A DNA stretch of 64,000 bases from assembly GCA_030584185.1 (NCBI GenBank), contig CP129495.1, positions 889,608 to 953,607 of the forward strand. Direction: 5' to 3'. Origin of the DNA: Acidimicrobiia bacterium (lineage in GTDB: Bacteria; Actinomycetota; Acidimicrobiia; Spongiisociales; UBA11373). Positions within the stretch are counted from its first letter, which is position 1. Each line of letters begins with the position of its first letter. Below the pieces are notes generated by a model, which saw only the letters and a program-made list of their open reading frames with translations, ran no database searches and had not been told where the DNA came from. This document shows positions 53,902-64,000 of the stretch, in pieces. A program made the translations under genes and the position numbers.

Positions 53902-55091
53902 GCTCCCCACCCGGTCGAGATCACAGGGGTCGTCTCCTGATCGGGCGTCTTGATCCGATAGATGGCCCGCACCAGAGCGGGGGCGGCGATCATCACGATT
54001 ATCAGCGCCTGGAGCACGAGGACCAGATCGATCGGAATCCCAGCCGCCCCCTGCATCTCGCGACCTCCGGCTCGCAACGCTCCGAAGAGCAGGCCGGCGA
54101 AGAGGACCCCGACCGGCTGCGAGCGCCCGAGGAGGGCCAGGGCGATGGCATCGAACCCGATCGAGCCGGCGAAGTTGGAGATCCCCCGATACGGCTCCAG
54201 GCCGAGGACATGGTTGGCGCCGGCGATGCCTGCCAGACCGCCGCTCACCGCCATCACGCCCACATAGATCCAGGCGACGCTCATCCCGGCGTACCTGGCG
54301 CCGGTCGGGTTGTATCCGACGGCGCGGAACTGGAACCCGATCGTGGTGCGGTACATCAGCCACCAGGTGAAGGCGACGGCGGCCAGGGCTATCAGGAAGC
54401 CGATGTGAACGCGGTAGCCGTCGAGGAGCGTGGGGAACCGGGCGGACTCGAGAGCCGGCCGGGAGATCGGATCGTCCCGGCCGGGCTGCTGAAAGATGCT
54501 GGACTTGAGCAGGTAGTCGACGAGGAAGACGGCGACGAAGTTGAGCATCATCGTCGTGATCACCTCGTGGGCGCCGGTCCTCGCCTTGAGCAGTCCGGTG
54601 ATCCCGCCCCAGACGGCCCCGGTGACGATGGCGGCAAGGATGGCCAGCGGGATGTGGAGGACCATCGGCAGCGAAACGCTGAACCCCACCCACAGGGCCG
54701 CCATGCCGCCGACGAGGATCTGGCCGTTGGCACCGATGTTGAACAGACCCGCCTGGAAGCCGACGGCCACGGCCAGGCCGGCGAGGATCACCGGGGTGGC
54801 GGCGAACAGGGTCTCCGTGATCGCCCTGGTGGACCCGAGGGAACCGGCGAACAGCGCCCGGTACGCATCACGGATCCCGGTGACCGTCGACCGGAAAGCC
54901 TCTCCGGGGTCGTCGCCCCAGAGCCGCAGGGTGTCGATGTCGGTGACGGCGATGATGATCGCTCCCACCACCAGTGCGGTCACCACGGCCAGGAGGGGGA
55001 TGAGCAACGCCCGGCGGACCGAGGTCCCGACGCCGGTGATCCGCACGAACCACTCGGGCCGGCCGTCGGGGCCTGAAGGCATCGATGTCAC
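53898..55091 (-). CDS. Nucleoside ABC importer permease 1 (BmpF/YufP-type)
   Basis: The 397-residue permease has the BPD_transp_2 fold with about ten helices. ETLFAATPVILAGLAVAVGFQAGLFNIGANGQILVGGMAALWVG (residues about 90-133) and GAHEVITTMMLNFVAVFLVDYLL (about 170-192) are the signature of BMP-type nucleoside/purine ABC permeases. A large external insert around residues 45-88 contains DDPGEAFRSTVTG. It forms the channel with the downstream permease. GTG at 55091 overlaps the ATPase stop by 4 nt (GTGA), so all three genes are coupled. Confidence 0.9.
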   Translation of the reverse strand: MTSMPSGPDGRPEWFVRITGVGTSVRRALLIPLLAVVTALVVGAIIIAVTDIDTLRLWGDDPGEAFRSTVTGIRDAYRALFAGSLGSTRAITETLFAATPVILAGLAVAVGFQAGLFNIGANGQILVGGMAALWVGFSVSLPMVLHIPLAILAAIVTGAVWGGITGLLKARTGAHEVITTMMLNFVAVFLVDYLLKSSIFQQPGRDDPISRPALESARFPTLLDGYRVHIGFLIALAAVAFTWWLMYRTTIGFQFRAVGYNPTGARYAGMSVAWIYVGVMAVSGGLAGIAGANHVLGLEPYRGISNFAGSIGFDAIALALLGRSQPVGVLFAGLLFGALRAGGREMQGAAGIPIDLVLVLQALIIVMIAAPALVRAIYRIKTPDQETTPVISTGWGA

Positions 55092-56605
55092 GAGGCGACC
55101 ACCTCCCGCTCGCCGAGCATGGCCAGCCCGATCTCGATGGGGCTGGCGGAGGGGTCGAACTCCGCCACGATCTTTCCCCTGAACATGACCAGGATGCGGT
55201 CGGAGAGGGCGAGGATCTCCTCCAACTCCGAGGAGACGATCAACACCCCAACCCCCTGGTCGCGCTCCTGGACGATCCGTCCGTGGATGTACTCGATGGA
55301 GCCGACATCGAGCCCCCTGGTGGGCTGGGAGGCGATGAGCAGCTTGACGTCGCGGCCTACCTCGCGGGCGACGATCACCTTCTGCTGGTTCCCACCGGAC
55401 AGCGTGGAGACCAGCGTGTCCACGCCCGGAGTGCGCACGTCGTACTCCTCCACCAGGCCCTGTGCCCGCTCATGAGCTTTCGCCCAGTCCATCTGGATGC
55501 CGCGCGAGACCGGACGCTCGTAGTAGGAGTTGAGGATGATGTTCTCGGTCACGGTGAAGGGGAGGACCAGGCCACTCTCCTGGCGGTCCTCGGGCACGTG
55601 CGCCACCTGGCGTTCGTGAATCGCTCGCGGCGAGTGGGTGGTGACGTCCTCGTCACCGATGCCGACCGTCCCATGGATCGAGGGGCGCAGCCCGGTGATC
55701 GACTCGACCAGCTCCGTCTGGCCGTTGCCCTGAACGCCTGCGATCCCCACGATCTCGCCTGCTCTCACCTGCAGGGTCACGCCATCGACGGCCCGGCGGG
55801 AACGGCTATCGAGAACCACCAGGTCCTCCACCGACAGCACCACATCACCCGGTGTCGCCGGCTTCTTGTGGACCCTTAGATCGACCGGGCGGCCCACCAT
55901 GAGCTCTGCCAGCTGCTCCTCGTCGACCTCAGAGGGCAGGACCTCGGCGACGGTCTTGCCCCTCCGCATGATGACGATTCGATCGGCGACCTCTAGGGCC
56001 TCGCCGAGCTTGTGGGTGATGAAGACGATGCCCTTTCCGTCGGCCTTCAAGCCGTTGACGATCTCCATGAAGCTCTCGACCTCGGCCGGGGTCAGCACCG
56101 AGGTCGGCTCGTCGAAGACGAGGAACCTGGCCTCGCGGACCAGCACCTTGATGATCTCCACCCGTTGCTGGACGCCGACCGGCAGGTTCTCCACGATGGC
56201 GTCGGGGTCGACTTCGAGCCGGTAGCGGGAAGAGATGTCGGTGACCATCTTGCGAGCCCGGCGCATGTCGAGCCGACCCATCCCCAGGACCGGCTCGTCG
56301 CCCAGGATGACGTTCTCGGTCACGGTGAAGACCGGAACCAGCATGAAGTGCTGGTGAACCATCCCGATGCCGGCAGCGATGGCGTCCCCGGGACCGCCGA
56401 ACACCCGATCTTCGTCATCGATGCGTACTCGGCCGGAGCTCGGCGTGTACAGCCCGTACAGGATGTTCATCAGGGTGGTCTTGCCCGCCCCGTTCTCCCC
56501 CAGGAGGGCGACGATCTCGCCCTCCTGGACGCCGAGGTTCACGTCGTCGTTGGCGAGGACGCCTGGGAACTGCTTGGTTATCCCGATGAGCTCGAGTCCG
56601 GGCAT
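55088..56605 (-). CDS. Nucleoside ABC importer ATPase (BmpE/YufO-type)
   Basis: The 505-residue protein has two ABC domains. The first (1-240) has Walker A GENGAGKTT (36-44), VGVQQRVEI as signature (degenerate) and Walker B LVFDEPTSVLTP. The second (about 255-500) has GVQGNGQTEL in place of a full Walker A, LSGGNQQKVIVAREV as signature and LLIASQPTRGLDVG as Walker B region. This fused arrangement is usual for BMP-type and sugar importers of the RbsA group. ATG at 56605; TAGCAT lies 9 nt upstream. A strong terminator separates it from the bmp gene. Confidence 0.92.
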   Translation of the reverse strand: MPGLELIGITKQFPGVLANDDVNLGVQEGEIVALLGENGAGKTTLMNILYGLYTPSSGRVRIDDEDRVFGGPGDAIAAGIGMVHQHFMLVPVFTVTENVILGDEPVLGMGRLDMRRARKMVTDISSRYRLEVDPDAIVENLPVGVQQRVEIIKVLVREARFLVFDEPTSVLTPAEVESFMEIVNGLKADGKGIVFITHKLGEALEVADRIVIMRRGKTVAEVLPSEVDEEQLAELMVGRPVDLRVHKKPATPGDVVLSVEDLVVLDSRSRRAVDGVTLQVRAGEIVGIAGVQGNGQTELVESITGLRPSIHGTVGIGDEDVTTHSPRAIHERQVAHVPEDRQESGLVLPFTVTENIILNSYYERPVSRGIQMDWAKAHERAQGLVEEYDVRTPGVDTLVSTLSGGNQQKVIVAREVGRDVKLLIASQPTRGLDVGSIEYIHGRIVQERDQGVGVLIVSSELEEILALSDRILVMFRGKIVAEFDPSASPIEIGLAMLGEREVVAS

Positions 56606-56645
56606 GGGGGCAGGATGCTAGGAGGTGCGCTCGGGCGTCGCCAAA

Positions 56646-56677
56646 GGAGAGGGCCCTCCCGAAGGAGGGCCCTCTCC
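56646..56677 (-). terminator. Strong terminator between bmp and the ABC ATPase
   Basis: GGAGAGGGCCCTCC, loop TTCG (minus strand), GGAGGGCCCTCTCC: 14 perfect pairs, followed by CTTT on the minus strand. It ends the bmp transcript 23 nt past the stop and allows partial read-through to the ATPase and permeases. Confidence 0.75.
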
Positions 56678-56700
56678 GATTCAGTCGGTTGGGTTGCGGC

Positions 56701-57819
56701 TCAGTAGCCGACGTCGTAGAACGGCCCGCCGACGGTCCCGGCCTCGATGTCGGCCAGGAGCTGGTCGACCTCGGCCGCCAGCTCGTCGGAGACCCGATCG
56801 TCCCAATCGTGGTACGGGGCGAGCCCCACACCGTCGTTGGCGAGATCGCCCAGGAACGCCCCGGGCGTCCAGGTGCCGGCCGCCTGATCGGACACGGCCA
56901 GGGTGATGAACGGCGCGATCGCCTTCTCCACCGTGGTCAGCCAGAGGCCCTTGTACTGCTCGGGCATGGCGAAGTAGGCATCGGCGTCGACCCCGATGAG
57001 GGCGGCGTCCAGGCCGAGGTCGATGATGGCATCGCCTGCAGGCAGGTTGATGGCGCCACCGACCGGGATGATCACGTCACAGCCCTCCTGGAACATGCTC
57101 TCGGCGGTCGACCTGGCCAGAGCCATGTCGGTGAAGCTGCCGGTGAACGTTCCGTCCTTGGCCGCGGGATCCCAGCCGATCACCGTGATGTCGGCACCCT
57201 TGACGTCGGCGTAGTGCTGAGCGCCGCGGGTGAATCCGTCCATGAAGATCGACACCGTCGGGAAGTTGGCACCCCCGTAGGTGCAGATCACACCGGTCTG
57301 GCTGACGCCGGCGGCGAGGTACCCGGCGGCGAACGACGCCTGGTCGGTCTGGTAGACCAGCTCACGCACGTTGGGCAGGCCCAGCGGGGCGAAGTTCTCG
57401 TCGGTCAGCACGTTGTCGATCATCGTCCAGATGATCTCCGGATGGGCCTGGGCGTTGATCGCCGTGACCTCACCCAGGGCGAACCCGACGGTCACGATGT
57501 GCTGGCATCCCTGGGCGACCATCTGGTCGATGTTGGGCTGCCAGTCGGAGGCATCGTCGGACTCCAGATAGAACGAGTCGGGCGTGGCGACACCGGCGGT
57601 CACCGCATCCTGAACTCCCTGCCAGGCGCTGGCGTTGAAGCTCTGGTCGTCGACCCCGGCGAGGTCGGTCACGAGACATGTCTTGATGGCGTCGCTCGAT
57701 GCGGCCGTGGTGGTGGTCTCCTCCGCCGCGGTCGTCGTGGTGGCATCGTCGTCACCGCATGCGGCTACGAGCAGTGCGAACACAGCCAGCAGCGCGACGA
57801 GATGGAAGCGCTTTGTCAT
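56701..57819 (-). CDS. bmp: BMP-family nucleoside-binding lipoprotein
   Basis: The 372-residue lipoprotein (LLVAAC, Cys at residue 21; Thr-rich linker to about residue 42) is a BMP/Med-type periplasmic-binding-like protein: CLVTDLAGVDDQSFNASAWQGVQDA at the start of lobe 1, VTVGFALGEVTAINAQAHPEIIWTMIDN, QASFAAGYLAAGVSQTGVICTYGG and IIPVGGAINLPAGDAIIDLG. It captures a nucleoside outside the membrane for the ABC importer downstream. ATG at 57819 with GGGAG ribosome site; TACAAT (57874-57879) gives a leader of about 48 nt. A paralogue lies at 57938. Confidence 0.92.
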   Translation of the reverse strand: MTKRFHLVALLAVFALLVAACGDDDATTTTAAEETTTTAASSDAIKTCLVTDLAGVDDQSFNASAWQGVQDAVTAGVATPDSFYLESDDASDWQPNIDQMVAQGCQHIVTVGFALGEVTAINAQAHPEIIWTMIDNVLTDENFAPLGLPNVRELVYQTDQASFAAGYLAAGVSQTGVICTYGGANFPTVSIFMDGFTRGAQHYADVKGADITVIGWDPAAKDGTFTGSFTDMALARSTAESMFQEGCDVIIPVGGAINLPAGDAIIDLGLDAALIGVDADAYFAMPEQYKGLWLTTVEKAIAPFITLAVSDQAAGTWTPGAFLGDLANDGVGLAPYHDWDDRVSDELAAEVDQLLADIEAGTVGGPFYDVGY

Positions 57820-57853
57820 TGGTGCAATCTCCCTTGGATTGGTTTCGGTCACA

Positions 57854-57879
57854 CGTTGGGCGACCAACGAGAGATTGTA
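57854..57879 (-). promoter_or_regulatory. bmp promoter and start-site hairpin
   Basis: TACAAT at 57874-57879 (minus) is the -10. CGTTGG-TCGC-CCAACG, a 6-bp hairpin, lies about 7 nt downstream, at or near the 5' end of the mRNA; it may stabilise the transcript or serve as operator. Confidence 0.4.
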
Positions 57880-57937
57880 GGCGACCAAGGGCGTCAGCGC
57901 ACCCTCCACCCGCCTGTCGGGGTCGGTGAAGACCGCA

Positions 57938-59083
57938 TCATCCTTCCCCCGGAACCAGGTCGCCCCCGGCCACTGCGACCGCCAGCTCGGAGAGCTCTGC
58001 GGCCAGTTCGGCGGGCACATCGGGTGCGGGAGGGAACGGGCCAAGGACGACTCCCCGGTTGGCCAGGTTCCCCTCGGACGATGCCACGACACCGCCGGAG
58101 CGCAGGAACTCGGCAACGGCGTCGACCACCATCTGCTCGAAGTCCTTCACCACGGACGCCAGGGCCACGGGCGAGCAGACCGGCATCCGGGCGGCGAGGT
58201 CGGTGTGGGTGAGGACCAGCCGGACCTCGGCCCCGCCGGCGTTGGCCTCAGAAGCAGCCTCGCACGCTCCCCTGCTCACCGGCAGGGCGGCCGGGAGGAT
58301 CACGTCGGCGCCCCGGGCGATCAGATCGGCGGTCGCCGCCCGATCGGCGGCCATGTCGTCGAAGGTTCTGATGAAATCGCCGCTCGTCCCATCCCAGCCG
58401 AGCACACGCGTCACCGTGCCGTGGACGGAGTCGTGATGCCCGGCACCGAGACGGAACCCCTCCATGAAGTCGGTGGAGGCGGCGATGGGGAGGGAACCAT
58501 AAGTGCCGACCACCCCCGTCTCGGTCACGCCTGCCGCCAGGTAGCCGGCCAGGAATGCGCCATCGACAACACGGAAGGTGACCCCGGCGACGTTGTCGGG
58601 TGGCGGATCGCCCCATGGCTCGAACGGCCCCACCGGGTAGTCGAGGATGACGAAGGCGACATCGGGGTGGTGCCGAGCCGCCTCGGACGTGGCGACCGCC
58701 AACTCGAAGCCGACGGTGATCACCAGGCCGCACCCGTCGTCGACGAGCGCCCCGATCTCTGCATCCTGGTCGTCGGGCCCCGAGGTCTCCGCCCACCGCA
58801 CCGCCACATCGAGGTCGGCGGCGGCGCGCTCCATGCCGCGCCATGCAGCCCGGTTGAACTGGCCGGCGGGGCCGGTGGAGTCCATTACCAGGCAGGCGAC
58901 GCCGGCCGGCGGCGGCACGGTGGTGGTCGCCGGCACGGTCGTTGTTGCCGGCAAGGCCGTGGTCGATGTTGCCGGCAAGGGATTACCGCCTGTAGAGGTG
59001 GTCGTCGAAGCCTGAGGGCCCGCCTCACCGCATGCCGCCACGAGGAGTGCCGCCATCACGACCATTCCCCTGGTTCCTGTCAT
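57938..59083 (-). CDS. Second BMP-like lipoprotein (diverged paralogue)
   Basis: The 381-residue lipoprotein (ALLVAAC, Cys at 18) has a longer Thr/Pro linker (residues 26-63) and the same BMP fold: CLVMDSTGPAGQFNRAAWRGMERA, VITVGFELAVATSEAARHHPDVAFVILDYP, AFLAGYLAAGVTETGVVGTYGS and VILPAALPVSRGACEAASEANAGG. It differs from the downstream BMP in the ligand-pocket loops (for instance no VDDQSFN), so it may bind another ligand or act as a sensor. ATG at 59083 has CGAGG upstream; TACTCT about 35 nt further out is a likely -10. Its stop is about 118 nt from the bmp start, with a separate promoter between. Confidence 0.85.
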   Translation of the reverse strand: MTGTRGMVVMAALLVAACGEAGPQASTTTSTGGNPLPATSTTALPATTTVPATTTVPPPAGVACLVMDSTGPAGQFNRAAWRGMERAAADLDVAVRWAETSGPDDQDAEIGALVDDGCGLVITVGFELAVATSEAARHHPDVAFVILDYPVGPFEPWGDPPPDNVAGVTFRVVDGAFLAGYLAAGVTETGVVGTYGSLPIAASTDFMEGFRLGAGHHDSVHGTVTRVLGWDGTSGDFIRTFDDMAADRAATADLIARGADVILPAALPVSRGACEAASEANAGGAEVRLVLTHTDLAARMPVCSPVALASVVKDFEQMVVDAVAEFLRSGGVVASSEGNLANRGVVLGPFPPAPDVPAELAAELSELAVAVAGGDLVPGEG

Positions 59084-59234
59084 CGCCTCGAGCCCCCGTC
59101 GCGTCAGCGGCGGGCGGGAGAGTACACCGGGCACCTCGGGGCCTCCGGGATGAGCGGCCGCCGGCACCCGCCGGATCGGCAGGTCATCGGGTGGGTCCAT
59201 GGTGCCGCCCGACGAGACGAAAGGGTCTCGGGCC

Positions 59235-61745
<2,511 letters not shown>

Positions 61746-61807
61746 TTGCTGATCACTCCTCAGATGGCAATGGCGCACCCGGGGTTCCCCCCGGAGGCGC
61801 CCCTTTG

Positions 61808-61813
61808 ACTATA
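61808..61813 (-). promoter_or_regulatory. -10 hexamer of clpC
   Basis: TATAGT on the minus strand, in an unusually AT-rich spot, about 63 nt before the GTG. No convincing ClgR or CtsR operator is seen around it. Confidence 0.45.
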
Positions 61814-61910
61814 GCGGTGAGCCGTTACAAAACCGGGGCGGCCACAAATCGCTCAACGATCGTTTCGGCGGAATCCTTCCCGAGGTGAAGCGCCGTCTGC
61901 AAGAGCGCGA

Positions 61911-63320
61911 TCAATCGACCTGGCGGGGCCGGCGCCGACGCACCGCGCGGCGGCCGACCGGGGCGAATCCGCCTCGATGAGAGCCTGCCGGGAGCGGCCT
62001 GCCCACCTCCACTGCCAGTCGACGCCTGGTGTTCAGATGCGGGAAGAACCGCTCGTCGCCACCGCGCAGCGGGCGAAGCTGATCGAACCAGGTCGCCTCG
62101 GGATCGAAGGCGGCGAAGAAGGGACGCCCCACCAGGTCGGGGTCGCGGGCCTGGAGGTACTCGAGCACGAATGCGTCCTGACCGTCCACCCGGGCGATGC
62201 CGGAGATCCTCACCTTGCCGGGGGTGGCCGACATCGACGGGCCGCGTACGGTGCGGCCCAGTCCGGACACCTTGCTCACCGCCCTTCGGTACATCTCCCA
62301 GCACTCCACCAGCGGCACCTCGAAGTAACGGCGGGCGCCGGTGTCGCGCTCGACGAACATGTAGTAGGGAACGCATCCCAGCTGAACCCCGCGTCGCCAC
62401 AGGTCGCGCCAGATTGCTGCGTCGTCGTTCACATGACGGATCACCGGGCTCTGCATTCTCACGTTGGCCCCGGTGGAGCGGATCCGACGCACCGCCTCCC
62501 GGGCGACCCCGGTGGAGAGCTCCACCGGGTGCGAGTAGTGACCCATGATCGCCAGGTGCTTGCCGGCTGAGGCGACCTCCTCGAAGAGGCGGAGCAGGTC
62601 TTCGGCGTCGTCATCCGACACGAAGCGCTGCGGCCAGTAGGCGACCGCCTTGGTCCCGATGCGGATCGAGGTGACGGTCTCGACCTGCAACAGCGGCTCC
62701 AGGTACCGACGCAGGACCCTGGTCTTCATGATCATCGGATCGCCCCCGGTGAAGAGCACGTCGCTCACCTCGGGATGCCTGTCCAGGTAGGCGATGAGGC
62801 CCGCCACCTCGGGCGCCCCGAAGCGGAGGTCCTTGGGCCCGACGAACTGCGCCCACCGGAAGCAGAAGGTGCAGTAGGCGTGGCAGGTCTGGCCTCGGTT
62901 GGGGAAGAAGAGGACGGTCTCGGCGTACTTGTGCTGCAGGCCGGGCAGCGCCACACCGTCGAGCTGCGGGATGTTGTCGGTCATCTGCCCGGCAGGATGC
63001 GGATTCAGCTCGAGACGGATGGCGTCGGCAGCGGCTTCGATGTCGTCGTCTCCGACGCCGGCCTCGAGCAGTGCTTCGATGGCGGAGAAGTGCTCCGGAT
63101 CCAGCATGCCTCGCTGCGGGAAGGTGAGCTGGAACATCGGATCGTCCGGGACCCGGTCCCAGTCGATCAGCCGATCGACCACGTACTGGTTGGTGCGAAA
63201 CGGCAGAACCCTCGCGACCACGCCCACCGAACGCTTGACCGACTCCGGGAGCCGCCCCCACTGGGGCAGCCGGTCCACGTTGGCGAGGGTGATGGCACGA
63301 TACCTGCTCGTCTCTTCCAC
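61911..63320 (-). CDS. KamA-like radical SAM aminomutase family protein
   Basis: The 469-residue protein belongs to the lysine 2,3-aminomutase (KamA) family of radical SAM enzymes: GQTCHAYCTFCFRWAQF with the CxxxCxxC cluster motif (Cys146, 150, 153), DVLFTGGDPMIMKT (GGDP for SAM), and a PLP-lysine candidate Lys369 in SATPGKVRI. Classical KamA has DAPGGGGK here, with the Asp binding the substrate; this protein has no acidic residue in that stretch. The substrate may therefore not be lysine. The C-terminal 30 residues are very basic (RRAVRRRRPRQ). GTG at 63320 with TAGGGT 9 nt upstream. Divergent from the polyprenyl synthase gene. Family sure, reaction not. Confidence 0.85.
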   Translation of the reverse strand: MEETSRYRAITLANVDRLPQWGRLPESVKRSVGVVARVLPFRTNQYVVDRLIDWDRVPDDPMFQLTFPQRGMLDPEHFSAIEALLEAGVGDDDIEAAADAIRLELNPHPAGQMTDNIPQLDGVALPGLQHKYAETVLFFPNRGQTCHAYCTFCFRWAQFVGPKDLRFGAPEVAGLIAYLDRHPEVSDVLFTGGDPMIMKTRVLRRYLEPLLQVETVTSIRIGTKAVAYWPQRFVSDDDAEDLLRLFEEVASAGKHLAIMGHYSHPVELSTGVAREAVRRIRSTGANVRMQSPVIRHVNDDAAIWRDLWRRGVQLGCVPYYMFVERDTGARRYFEVPLVECWEMYRRAVSKVSGLGRTVRGPSMSATPGKVRISGIARVDGQDAFVLEYLQARDPDLVGRPFFAAFDPEATWFDQLRPLRGGDERFFPHLNTRRRLAVEVGRPLPAGSHRGGFAPVGRRAVRRRRPRQVD

Positions 63321-63329
63321 CTGGTTTCG

Positions 63330-63335
63330 ACCCTA
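63330..63335 (-). promoter_or_regulatory. -10 hexamer of the KamA-like gene
   Basis: TAGGGT on the minus strand, 9-nt spacer to the GTG at 63320. A plus-strand hexamer for the divergent gene lies at 63401-63406. Confidence 0.35.
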
Positions 63336-63400
63336 CCAGCGGGCACCGGCAATGTCGGATCGACGATGGAGCGGCCGCCGAGGCCTGTGCCGCCGCGGCG

Positions 63401-63406
63401 TAACAT
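63401..63406 (+). promoter_or_regulatory. -10 hexamer of the polyprenyl synthase gene
   Basis: TAACAT, 6-nt spacer cgaccg, ATG at 63413; leaderless arrangement. Confidence 0.5.
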
Positions 63407-63412
63407 CGACCG

Positions 63413-64000
63413 ATGGAACTTCCCCCGATACGCGACCTGGTCGGCATCGATCGGGTGTGGTCGCGCCTGGAGCGGGTGGAAGAGCGTCTCCGCCAGGTGA
63501 CCACCTCGGACGACCCGTTCCTGACCGGGATCGCCCAGCACCTGCTCGACGGCGGCAAGCGCTACCGCCCGATGCTGGCCCAGGTGACGGCCGAGATCGG
63601 AGGGGGTGACGGGGAGGAGCCGGTCGAGGCCGGGGTGGCGGTGGAGCTGGTCCACCTGGGAAGCCTGTACCACGACGATGTGATCGATGAGGCGTCCTCG
63701 CGCCGCGGCACGGTGTCGGTGAACACCAACTGGACCAACACCATCGCCATCCTCGCCGGTGACTTCCTGCTCGCCCGGGCCTCGGAAGTGGCGGCGCCGC
63801 TCGGCCCCGAGGCGGTGGCACTGCTGGCGCGCACGTACGCCCTGCTGTGCGAGGGGCAGATGCTGGAGTTACAGGCGGGCAACGACCTGGATACGCCCGC
63901 CGAGCGCTACTTCACGGTCATCGAGAAGAAGACCGCCAGCCTGATCCGCACCTCGGCGCGCCTAGGCGCCATGGCCGGCGGGGCCGATGTCGAAGCCGTG
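63413..64000 (+). CDS. Polyprenyl diphosphate synthase, 5' part
   Basis: The reading frame is open for 196 codons to the window end. It shows the trans-prenyltransferase N-terminal motifs: GGKRYRPML (residues about 47-55, GKR(F/L/Y)RP) and VELVHLGSLYHDDVIDEASSRRGT (first Asp-rich motif DDxxD, here DDVID). EGQMLELQAGND and IEKKTASLIRTSARLGAMAGG follow. It condenses isopentenyl diphosphate with an allylic diphosphate to a long chain for menaquinone side chains (for example heptaprenyl or octaprenyl). The second Asp-rich motif is beyond the window. ATG at 63413 after TAACAT. It depends on IPP from the MEP pathway, of which IspD and IspF are encoded at 46-47 kb. Confidence 0.92.
   Translation, partial: MELPPIRDLVGIDRVWSRLERVEERLRQVTTSDDPFLTGIAQHLLDGGKRYRPMLAQVTAEIGGGDGEEPVEAGVAVELVHLGSLYHDDVIDEASSRRGTVSVNTNWTNTIAILAGDFLLARASEVAAPLGPEAVALLARTYALLCEGQMLELQAGNDLDTPAERYFTVIEKKTASLIRTSARLGAMAGGADVEAV

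Overview
The window is GC-rich, densely coded bacterial chromosome, most likely from an actinobacterium (Actinomycetota), possibly an Acidimicrobiia-like or other early-branching lineage. The case rests on a bL37-type mini ribosomal protein, LppM/DUF3153, DUF3263, a CtpE-like P-type ATPase, ClpC, the gene set RadA-DisA-CarD-PIN/TRAM-IspD-IspF-CysS-RlmB, frequent GTG starts, and -10 hexamers of the form TANNNT lying 6-9 nt upstream of start codons (leaderless mRNAs). The class-level placement is inference.

Layout. 0-9 kb: bL37, a lipoprotein zincin, a CDF-like transporter, tRNA-Ala(CGC), then an operon on the minus strand plsY-moeA-moaC-mog followed by a two-TM protein; on the plus strand an FMN-binding split-barrel protein and a CWB2 surface protein. 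9-20 kb: SAF-domain protein, uppP, membrane and secreted proteins of unknown role, an acyl-CoA thioesterase, a CtpE-like ATPase, an ATP-grasp ligase, NfuA-type Fe-S protein and PlsB. 20-28 kb: a three-gene operon (unknown, HAD, SDR), the two subunits of an aconitase X enzyme, a GNAT, a small zinc protein, FabH, a UPF0316 protein, an ECF sigma/anti-sigma pair and tRNA-Arg(CCU). 28-38 kb: large membrane protein, CorA-like channel, a fasciclin lipoprotein with an exact internal duplication, PQQ-type sugar dehydrogenase, acyl-CoA dehydrogenase, EamA permease, LppM. 38-52 kb: AlaX editing protein, M64-like peptidase, AI-2E permease, DUF3263, Flp pilin, tRNA-Thr(UGU), RlmB, CysS, GDPD, IspF, IspD, PIN/TRAM protein, CarD, DisA, RadA. 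52-64 kb: a BMP-type nucleoside ABC importer with two substrate-binding lipoproteins, ClpC, a KamA-like radical SAM enzyme, and the start of a polyprenyl diphosphate synthase.

How the genes work together. IspD and IspF (MEP pathway), the polyprenyl synthase and UppP belong to isoprenoid and lipid-carrier supply; PlsB, PlsY, FabH, GDPD and the acyl-CoA enzymes belong to lipid metabolism; RadA, DisA, CarD and ClpC form a conserved DNA-repair, c-di-AMP and stress block. Many minus-strand operons are coupled by 4-nt GTGA/ATGA overlaps.

Most unusual features: CarD with a long N-terminal histone H1-like Ala/Lys repeat tail; a family of REPIN-like palindromic repeats at four intergenic loci; a 407-bp perfect duplication inside the fasciclin gene; -10 hexamers that reuse the stop codon of the preceding gene; an orphan aconitase X; and a KamA-like enzyme whose PLP-lysine region lacks the usual substrate-binding Asp. 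No rRNA, CRISPR array, prophage or insertion sequence was seen.
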